From: Planctomycetia bacterium
GTDB taxonomy: Bacteria > Planctomycetota > Planctomycetia > Pirellulales > UBA1268
Reading direction: 5' to 3'
DNA: 6,960 bases
Assembly: GCA_009926295.1 (NCBI GenBank)
Contig: RFPF01000163.1
Coordinates: 1 to 6,960 of the forward strand
Shown: positions 1-4,953 of the stretch, one piece after another
Numbering within the stretch: the stretch's first letter is position 1
How the letters are laid out: each line of letters opens with the position of its first letter
Program-made: the position numbers and the translations under genes
Notes under the pieces: generated by a model
What the model was told of the DNA's origin: nothing
The model's input: the letters and a program-made list of their open reading frames with translations, nothing else
Databases searched by the model: none

Positions 1-693
1 GTGCCCGACGCCGTCACGCTGCCGGCGATCGCCGCGGGTGCGGGGGCCAACGCCACCGTGAAGGTCTTCACGTACGGCGAATCCCCGCCGATCGTCGAGG
101 AACTCGCGGCCACGGACCCGCAAACCGCCCAGGCGTTCACCCTTTCCTCGACGCCGCTGTCCGCGGCGGACGTGGCCGCCGAGCCTGGAGCCAGCGGGGG
201 CATCGAAGTCGACATCCGGGTGGCGGCCGGGCTGCCCATCGGTCCGGTCCGCCAGACGATCTCCGCCCGCCTGAGGGTTCCCGGAGACGTCACGGCGGAA
301 ATCCCGGTGGCGGGCACCGTGAGCGGCGCTCTTGCATTGGCAGGCGGGGCATGGGATTCATCCCGCCAGGCGCTCCTGCTCGGACACGTTTCCGGACGCA
401 CCGGAACTCGGGCGGAGTTGTTCCTCACGGCGAAGGGACCGCACGCCATCGACGTCAAGCCGTCGGTGCAGGAGGTGGTGCCCGACTCGCTCGTGGTCGC
501 GGTCGGTGAGGGCAGGCCCGTCGGTGACAAAGGCATGATCCGCATCCCGCTCTCGATCACGGTCCGTCCCGGCAGTCCGCCCGCCAACCATCGGTGCTCG
601 GAGCAGGGGCCTGCCGGCAGGATCGTGCTGCGGACGGGCCATCCCGAAACCCCGTCGCTGACGATCCCAGTGTGCATCGTGATCGGCCCATGA
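1..693 (+). CDS. DUF1573-like secreted beta-sandwich protein, C-terminal part (5' end outside window)
   Basis: The reading frame is open from the first base and ends at TGA 691-693, giving 230 visible residues. The GTG at base 1 is probably just an internal valine codon, because the protein begins in the middle of a domain. Alternating short hydrophobic strands, with stretches such as ISARLRVP and IPVAGTVSG near residues 87-109 and IRIPLSITV near 180-188, resemble the Ig-like strands of DUF1573/ASH-type domains. I see about two such domains (roughly residues 15-110 and 112-230). Cys199 and Cys225 in the last domain could form a disulphide if the protein is exported; no transmembrane segment is visible. 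Its stop overlaps the start of the cytochrome gene (ATGA, 690-693), so the two are probably translationally coupled and work in the same compartment. The exact role is unknown; a structural or partner role for the cytochrome is inference. The family call is from fold-like sequence pattern only. Confidence 0.6.
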   Translation: MPDAVTLPAIAAGAGANATVKVFTYGESPPIVEELAATDPQTAQAFTLSSTPLSAADVAAEPGASGGIEVDIRVAAGLPIGPVRQTISARLRVPGDVTAEIPVAGTVSGALALAGGAWDSSRQALLLGHVSGRTGTRAELFLTAKGPHAIDVKPSVQEVVPDSLVVAVGEGRPVGDKGMIRIPLSITVRPGSPPANHRCSEQGPAGRIVLRTGHPETPSLTIPVCIVIGP

Positions 694-2237
694 AACCCTC
701 GACACGCTTTCGTCTGCGCATCGGTGCGGCCCTCGCGGCGGCGCTGCTGGCAGGGCCACCTCCGCAGGCGGCCCGGCCCGACCGCGGGCTCGACGTCGCG
801 CCCGCGACCGTCGCCACGTTCGCGGAGCGAAACGGCTCGATCTTCGCCGACTGGCCCGATCCCCGCGCCCTGATCGTGGTCACCGGCGAACTCGACGGCT
901 ACATCGAGCCCTGCGGCTGCACGGGCAAGGAAAACCAGAAGGGCGGCCTCAGCCGACGGCAGAACTTCCTCCGGGCGGTGACGGCGGCCGGGTGGCCGCT
1001 CGTGGCGGTGGACCTCGGCGGCCAGGTGCGGCGATTCGGCAGGCAGTCCGAGGTGAAGTTTCAGTCGATCGCCGACGGCCTGAAATCGATGGGCTACGCG
1101 GCGGTGGGCTTCGGCCCGGGCGACCTGCGCCTGCCCGCGGAGGAGATCGTGGCGGCGGCGGCGCCGGTGGGCGACAGGCCCACCCCCTTCGTGAGCGCCA
1201 ACGTCGGCCTGCTCGGGCTCGACGCCAACATCACGCCGCGGCTGCGCGTGATCGACGCCGGTGGACTGAGAATCGGGATCACGTCCGTGCTCGGCGACAA
1301 GCAGGCTGCCGGCATCACCAACGATGCCGTCGAGGTGCAGCCCGCGACGCAGGCCCTCGAGAGCGTCGCGGCCGAACTCCGCAAGGCCGACTGCGCCCAC
1401 CAGATTCTGCTCGCGTGGGCGGAGCCGGAGGAGGCACGGGCGCTCGCGGCCAGGTTTCCGCAGTTCGACATCGTGGTCACCGCCGGCGGCGGCGACGAGC
1501 CGCCCGCCACACTGCCGGTGCTGGCCGACGGCAGGACGCGGCTGGTGGAACTCGGGCACAAGGGGATGTTCGCCGTCGCGATCGGGGTGTTCGCCGACTC
1601 CAAGGCGCCGCTTCGCTCACAGCGGGTGCCACTCGACGCCCGCTTCGGCGAGTCGCCCGACATGATCCGGCTCCTCGCGACCTACCAGCGTCAGCTCGAG
1701 TCACTCGGCCTCGCGGGCCTCGGGATCGCGCCGATCCGGCACCCCACCGGCCGCCGCTTCGCCGGCAGCGCCGCCTGCGCCGACTGCCACCAGGAGGCGT
1801 ACGACGTGTGGAAGGAAAGCAGCCATGCGAAGGCCCTGACCACGCTCGAGCAGCAGGCCCCGCGACGCGACGGCGACCCCGAGTGCCTCTCGTGCCACGT
1901 CGTCGGCTGGGCGCCGCAGCGCTACGAGCCGTTCGAGGGGGGCTTCGCGAGCATGACGACCACGCCGCACCTCGCCCACCAGGGCTGCGAAAACTGCCAC
2001 GGGCCGGCCGCGGCCCACGCCGCCGTCGAGCGGGGCGACGTCCGTGCGAGCGCCACCGAACGCGACCGCCTCCGGCAGGAACTCGTGCTCTCGCTCGACA
2101 CGCCCGAGGGCAAGCAGAAGGCGGTGAACAACTGCCTCGAATGCCACGACCTCGACAACAGCCCGCAGTTCGACTTCGACGAATACTGGCCGCAGGTCGA
2201 GCACTCCGAAACGAAGACGGCCGCGGCGGGCCAGTGA
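690..2237 (+). CDS. Exported fusion of a metallophosphatase-like domain and a tetrahaem cytochrome c554-like domain
   Basis: The product has 515 residues. I chose ATG 690 because it overlaps the upstream stop (ATGA) and opens a signal peptide: basic residues Arg6, Arg8 and Arg10, then an Ala/Leu-rich core to about residue 28. An in-frame start further upstream at 594 would put 32 non-signal residues in front. Residues about 58-345 resemble the 5'-nucleotidase/metallophosphatase fold found with multihaem cytochromes, with GELDGYIEPCGCTG at 66-79 (Cys75, Cys77) and a GGLSRR turn at 85-90. The canonical ligand motifs (DxH, GNHE, GHxH) are not intact: they read as ELDG, GPGD and AGGGDE. Residues about 355-490 carry four CxxCH haem-binding motifs at 363-367, 399-403, 433-437 and 482-486. 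The first sits in a GSAACADCHQEAYDVWKESSH context typical of cytochrome c554-like domains. The protein is expected to be periplasmic or otherwise extracytoplasmic and to carry electrons; donor and acceptor are unknown. No lipobox cysteine or C-terminal anchor is seen. Confidence 0.85.
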   Translation: MKPSTRFRLRIGAALAAALLAGPPPQAARPDRGLDVAPATVATFAERNGSIFADWPDPRALIVVTGELDGYIEPCGCTGKENQKGGLSRRQNFLRAVTAAGWPLVAVDLGGQVRRFGRQSEVKFQSIADGLKSMGYAAVGFGPGDLRLPAEEIVAAAAPVGDRPTPFVSANVGLLGLDANITPRLRVIDAGGLRIGITSVLGDKQAAGITNDAVEVQPATQALESVAAELRKADCAHQILLAWAEPEEARALAARFPQFDIVVTAGGGDEPPATLPVLADGRTRLVELGHKGMFAVAIGVFADSKAPLRSQRVPLDARFGESPDMIRLLATYQRQLESLGLAGLGIAPIRHPTGRRFAGSAACADCHQEAYDVWKESSHAKALTTLEQQAPRRDGDPECLSCHVVGWAPQRYEPFEGGFASMTTTPHLAHQGCENCHGPAAAHAAVERGDVRASATERDRLRQELVLSLDTPEGKQKAVNNCLECHDLDNSPQFDFDEYWPQVEHSETKTAAAGQ

Positions 2238-2249
2238 CCGCGGCGTGGG

Positions 2250-2402
2250 GCGCCGGCACGTGACTGCCCAGACCCCCTCGCCGGACGTTCGCCTCGGCCC
2301 TCCCGGCCTCGGTTCTCTGCATGTCCGCTTCGCTTCGCCATCCGTGGCTGCGCTCGCTCCCATAGCCCGGCGAGAGGGCATGGGCAGCCCCGAGCCTCCC
2401 CG
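2250..2402 (+). repeat. Copy A of an inverted pair of palindromic intergenic elements
   Basis: This stretch aligns, in reverse complement, with copy B (2421-2591). Bases 2278-2294 match 2547-2563 exactly (17/17), 2337-2354 match 2469-2486 at 17/18, and 2250-2257 match 2584-2591 exactly. The left flank is ungapped with the 2278 match, and the right flank (2355-2402 against 2421-2468) agrees at 30/48 without gaps. Copy B carries 18 extra bases between the two strong blocks. Copy A has its own weaker terminal inverted repeats: 2255-2277 pairs with 2374-2396 at 17/23, including an unbroken TGGGCAG. It lies 3' of the cytochrome gene and contains no credible coding region. A miniature transposable element, a REP/BIME-like repeat or a structured RNA are all possible. 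The alignments were made by eye. Confidence 0.65.
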
Positions 2403-2420
2403 TTTTCCAGTCGAACCAGT

Positions 2421-2591
2421 TGAGGAGGCTTCGGGCTCCCCGTGTCCCGGAGCAGGCGTATGCAGGCAAGCGCAGCCATGGATGGCCAAGCGGAGGCGCT
2501 CCCGCCGGCGCAGCCGGAGTCGAGTGAGCCGGAGCCTGGAGGGCGAAGGCGAACGTCCGGCGACGGGATACGGGGAGCCCGAAGCCGGCGC
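2421..2591 (-). repeat. Copy B of the inverted pair, with strong 23-base terminal inverted repeats
   Basis: This is the reverse-complement relative of copy A, separated from it by only 18 bases (2403-2420). Its own ends form a striking inverted repeat: 2427-2449 pairs with 2564-2586 at 22 of 23 positions (core GGCTTCGGGCTCCCCGT against ACGGGGAGCCCGAAGCC), enclosing a 114-base interior. That gives the outline of a small non-autonomous element about 160 bases long. A near-match GTTGAGGAG / GTTGAGAGAG lies just left (2419-2427) and right (2598-2607) of the repeats, but is too imperfect and offset to be called a target-site duplication. No transposase is encoded. Similar GC-rich palindromes are, to my recollection, common between planctomycete genes, which I cannot verify here. 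Confidence 0.7.
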
Positions 2592-2608
2592 GCACGCGTT
2601 GAGAGAGT

Positions 2609-2626
2609 GACAGGCTGAAGCCTGTC
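2609..2626. repeat. Perfect 18-base hairpin directly after the yebC stop; possible transcript end
   Basis: GACAGGCTGAAGCCTGTC is a perfect inverted repeat; sterically it is a 7-bp stem with a TGAA loop (TTCA on the - strand). It begins on the - strand at the very next base after the yebC TAG (2627-2629) and sits about 370 bases past the cytochrome stop on the + strand. Being palindromic, it could protect or end transcripts from both converging operons. No T-tract follows on either strand, so it is not a classic intrinsic terminator; an RNA-stabilising 3' hairpin or a dispersed REP-like repeat unit is equally likely. Confidence 0.55.
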
Positions 2627-3379
2627 CTACGGGCTCAACTGAGCCATTGCCTCGTCCGGGATGTTGAAGTTCGCCGAGACGCTCTGCACGTCGTCGTGGT
2701 CGTCGAGCCGCTCCATCAGCGACAGCACCCTGCGGGCGTCGTCCACGTCGTCCACGTCGACGGAATTGGTGGGAATCCGCACGATCTCGTTCGATTCGGC
2801 CGCGATCCCGGCGGCCGCGAGGGCGTCGACGACCGCCGCCATCGTGGACGGCTCGCACGTCACCTCCCACTTCTCGCCACCCGGCTTCACGTCGTCGGCA
2901 CCGGCCTCGAGGGCGATTTCCATGATCCGATCCTCGTCGCACGAGGCCTGCGGGACGCGGACCAGCCCCTTGCGCTCGAAGAGGTAGGCGACACAGCCCG
3001 TCCCACCGAGTTTGCCCCCGCACATCTCGAAAATCTTGCGAATCTCGGGGGCGGTGCGGTTCTTGTTGTCGGTGAGGATCTCGCACATCACGGCCACGCC
3101 ACCGGCGCCGTAGCCTTCGTAGATCGATTCCTCGAGGTCGCCGCCCTTGAGTTCGCCGGTGCCTGTCTTGATCGCCCGCTGAATGTTGTCCTTGGGCATG
3201 CTCACCGCCTTCGCGGCGTCGATGGCGTAGCGGAGCCGAAGGTTGGCGTCGGGGTCGGCGCCGCCATGCTTCGCGGCGACGATGATCGCCTTGGCGAGCT
3301 TGCTCCACAGCTTGCCTCGCTTGGCGTCGACGAGAGATTTCTTGCGGGCGATGTTCGCCCAGTGCGAATGTCCTGCCAT
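2627..3379 (-). CDS. yebC: YebC/TACO1-family translation or transcriptional regulator
   Basis: The product is full length at 250 residues (family usual about 240-250). It opens with MAGHSHWANIARKK, a family hallmark, followed by DAKRGKLWSKL (18-28), DPDAN (42-46), MPKDNI (61-66), YEGYGAGG (87-94), TDNKNRTAPEIR (103-114) and a C-terminal HDDVQSV.ANFNI signature (228-240). The N-terminal helical domain (about 1-75) is rich in Lys/Arg, as expected for nucleic-acid or ribosome binding. The family was first annotated as DNA-binding regulators; the mitochondrial homologue TACO1 aids translation, and bacterial members have been reported to relieve ribosome stalling at proline-rich stretches. The gene is last in the - strand operon, 27 bases after the preceding stop, with a weak GGGA about 8 bases before the ATG. 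Its TAG is immediately followed by the 2609-2626 hairpin. The role in this organism is inferred from the family and from its translation-gene neighbours. Confidence 0.95.
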   Translation of the reverse strand: MAGHSHWANIARKKSLVDAKRGKLWSKLAKAIIVAAKHGGADPDANLRLRYAIDAAKAVSMPKDNIQRAIKTGTGELKGGDLEESIYEGYGAGGVAVMCEILTDNKNRTAPEIRKIFEMCGGKLGGTGCVAYLFERKGLVRVPQASCDEDRIMEIALEAGADDVKPGGEKWEVTCEPSTMAAVVDALAAAGIAAESNEIVRIPTNSVDVDDVDDARRVLSLMERLDDHDDVQSVSANFNIPDEAMAQLSP

Positions 3380-3406
3380 GGTCCGTTCCCGTCGTTGGCC
3401 GCGAGA

Positions 3407-4579
3407 CTATCGGGGCTTGCGCCTCGCGAGTTGGGCGGTGTGCCGGCTTCCAGCCGCCGGTTTCGAGGACGACTTGCCTCCCGCGGGCTTCGTCGTCGCC
3501 CGGGCATCCTTTTTGACAGCGTCCTTCTTCGCTGCCGGCTTCCTGTCGGCGGGCTTCGCCGGCTTCTTGGTCGGCGCGGGCTTTCTGGCCTCGGGCTTGG
3601 GGGCGGGGGCGGCCTCGGCCGGCGGCTTGATCGTGATCGGCTTGCCCGCATTCGGTTTCACGACGAATGGCTTCGGGCCGGGCTTCGTCCCGGGAATCGG
3701 CTTGCCGTCGGCGGTGCGTTTCGGCCCGGCGCCGGGCGGGGGCAGGGGTGTCTTGCCAGCGGGCCGGGCGGCGGCCTGTGGCCCCGCGGGACGGTGCTCC
3801 TCGGCCGCCGATCGAGCGGCGTCGGCGGCCTTCTGGGCCTGCTTGCCGGCCGGGGCGGGGGGCTGCGGGGCCGCCAGCAACTCGCCCCGCTTCGGAAATC
3901 GATCCTTGGCGGCCGGATTCACCGCCTGGAGCACCTTCTTCACGGTGGCGCCGTGCAGGTTTCGCAGAACCTCGACGCCGAACTGGTGGAGCAACGATCC
4001 AAACTCGACTCCTGCTTTCTTGGCGATGAACCTCTCGAGCCCGACCACCCGCCCGGCATCGTACTCCTCCTGCGAGACGACTCCCGCGAGAAACAATGCC
4101 GCCAGCGCCCCGTGGTCGAGCGGGAGGAAGTGGCCTCCCAGAGCCGTGGACGCCACGAAATGGACCACGAACGGCGTGGCCCCGTGCAGGTGTTCGAGGG
4201 TCTTGATCCCGTGGGCGATGGAATGCTTCTTCGCATTCTCCAGCGTGAACGCGTAACTCGATTCGAACACGCTCTGGAGCACGCGGCGCAGGGCCAACGC
4301 AGCCCGCTGGGGATCGGGAAGGTCGTGGAGCGTCTCGGCCAGTTCCACGACCGTCGTCACCCGCACTTCGTTGAGGTCAAAATACCCCTGAAGGAGCCGG
4401 GCCAGCGCCTTGTCGGCGACCTCGTACGGGGCGTTCTCGAGGCAGCACGCAAAGAGCACCTGCTCGAGCATCGGTCGCGACACGTTCGGAACGACCGGCT
4501 TGTACTGGGCCCGCAGCGCCTTGTGCATCTTGGCGAGGATCTGCTGCCGGTTCGGATGCTGGCTTTTCGAACTGCTCAT
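3407..4579 (-). CDS. Unnamed protein: endonuclease III-like helix-hairpin-helix domain with a long basic Pro/Ala/Lys tail
   Basis: The product has 390 residues. ATG 4579 is favoured because it overlaps the rbfA stop (ATGA, 4576-4579) and has a GAGGAAGAGG ribosome-binding site just upstream. Residues about 10-225 look globular and mostly helical. The order of segments recalls endonuclease III: a helix LEQVLFACCLENAPYEVADKAL (38-59; compare the LL.AQ.TD..VNKA region), a helix near 91-105, a hairpin-like LHGATPFVV (131-139), and LPLDHGAL (152-159) where the family has its conserved VDTH aspartate (Asp155 here). The catalytic lysine of the hairpin appears replaced by Phe137, and no Fe-S cysteine cluster is visible. 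LHGAT recurs at 208-212. Residues about 226-390 form a disordered, strongly basic tail with many KP and AK steps, like histone H1 tails. It may bind DNA or RNA without catalysis. It sits between rbfA and yebC, which suggests a translation or ribosome-linked job. The fold call is by eye and moderately sure; function is unknown. Confidence 0.8.
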   Translation of the reverse strand: MSSSKSQHPNRQQILAKMHKALRAQYKPVVPNVSRPMLEQVLFACCLENAPYEVADKALARLLQGYFDLNEVRVTTVVELAETLHDLPDPQRAALALRRVLQSVFESSYAFTLENAKKHSIAHGIKTLEHLHGATPFVVHFVASTALGGHFLPLDHGALAALFLAGVVSQEEYDAGRVVGLERFIAKKAGVEFGSLLHQFGVEVLRNLHGATVKKVLQAVNPAAKDRFPKRGELLAAPQPPAPAGKQAQKAADAARSAAEEHRPAGPQAAARPAGKTPLPPPGAGPKRTADGKPIPGTKPGPKPFVVKPNAGKPITIKPPAEAAPAPKPEARKPAPTKKPAKPADRKPAAKKDAVKKDARATTKPAGGKSSSKPAAGSRHTAQLARRKPR

Positions 4580-4953
4580 GCCTCTTCCTCGGGATCGGTG
4601 CCGGCAGTTGCCGCAGGCAACACCTCGCCGAGCACGCGGGCGATTTCGATGGATTGCTTGACTCCGCCGTCGAGCTTGAATGCGAGCCGGGGAACATACC
4701 GCGTGTCGATCCGGTCGGCGATCCGCGACTGGAGAAAGCCCGCGGAGCAGGCGAGGCCGCGAAGGGCGAGTTCCTGCTTGCTCGGGCTCCCCATCACCGA
4801 CACGTGGACGGTGGCGTTGCGCATGTCGGGGGCCATCTCGACGCCGGTCACCGTCACGCCCTGCACACGAGGGTCGCGCACCTCGGTCAGGATGGCCATG
4901 CTGACCACCTCCCGCACCGCCTCGGCCGCCTTGAGCTGTCGACGCGTGCTCAC
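4576..4953 (-). CDS. rbfA: 30S ribosome-binding factor A
   Basis: The product has 125 residues, a normal RbfA length. RbfA binds the small ribosomal subunit late in assembly, helps 16S rRNA 5'-end processing and is needed for growth in the cold. Visible signatures are AILTEVRDPRVQGVTVTGVE (20-39), the central strand NATVHVSVMG (46-55), and the KH-like helix-turn AGFLQSRIADRIDTRYVPRL (71-90) followed by FKLD (92-95). I start it at GTG 4953 because this gives the expected N-terminus (STRRQLKAAEAVREVV) and overlaps the infB stop as GTGA. A longer frame reaches to 5043, but the extra 30 residues are unlike the family and lie within infB. No strong ribosome-binding site precedes the GTG, so translational coupling to infB is likely. 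The acidic tail PEEEA runs into the next gene's start (ATGA). Confidence 0.92.
   Translation of the reverse strand: MSTRRQLKAAEAVREVVSMAILTEVRDPRVQGVTVTGVEMAPDMRNATVHVSVMGSPSKQELALRGLACSAGFLQSRIADRIDTRYVPRLAFKLDGGVKQSIEIARVLGEVLPAATAGTDPEEEA
4581..4590 (-). promoter_or_regulatory. Shine-Dalgarno-like site for the unnamed 390-residue gene, inside rbfA
   Basis: GAGGAAGAGG on the - strand ends two bases before the ATG at 4579; the GAGG at its 5' end lies 7 bases from the start, a good spacing. The same bases encode the acidic Glu-Glu-Glu end of RbfA. This supports the chosen start and coupled or independent re-initiation after rbfA. By contrast no convincing site precedes the GTG of rbfA. Confidence 0.6.

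Noticed and set aside
594..689. An in-frame upstream start at 594 for the cytochrome fusion
   Set aside because: It would put 32 residues without signal character ahead of a clear signal peptide and overlap the upstream gene by about 100 bases.
2245..2610. A 121-codon + strand open frame across the intergenic region
   Set aside because: It runs through both repeat copies, is Arg/Pro/Ser-rich, has no recognisable domain or ribosome-binding site, and open frames arise easily in such GC-rich DNA.
2609..2626. Intrinsic (rho-independent) terminator
   Set aside because: The hairpin is perfect, but neither strand has a following T-tract, so it is kept as a repeat with only a possible transcript-end role.
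1701..3308. A long - strand open frame antisense to the cytochrome gene and overlapping yebC out of frame
   Set aside because: It is a GC-rich shadow: low-complexity Arg-rich translation over two clearly identified genes.
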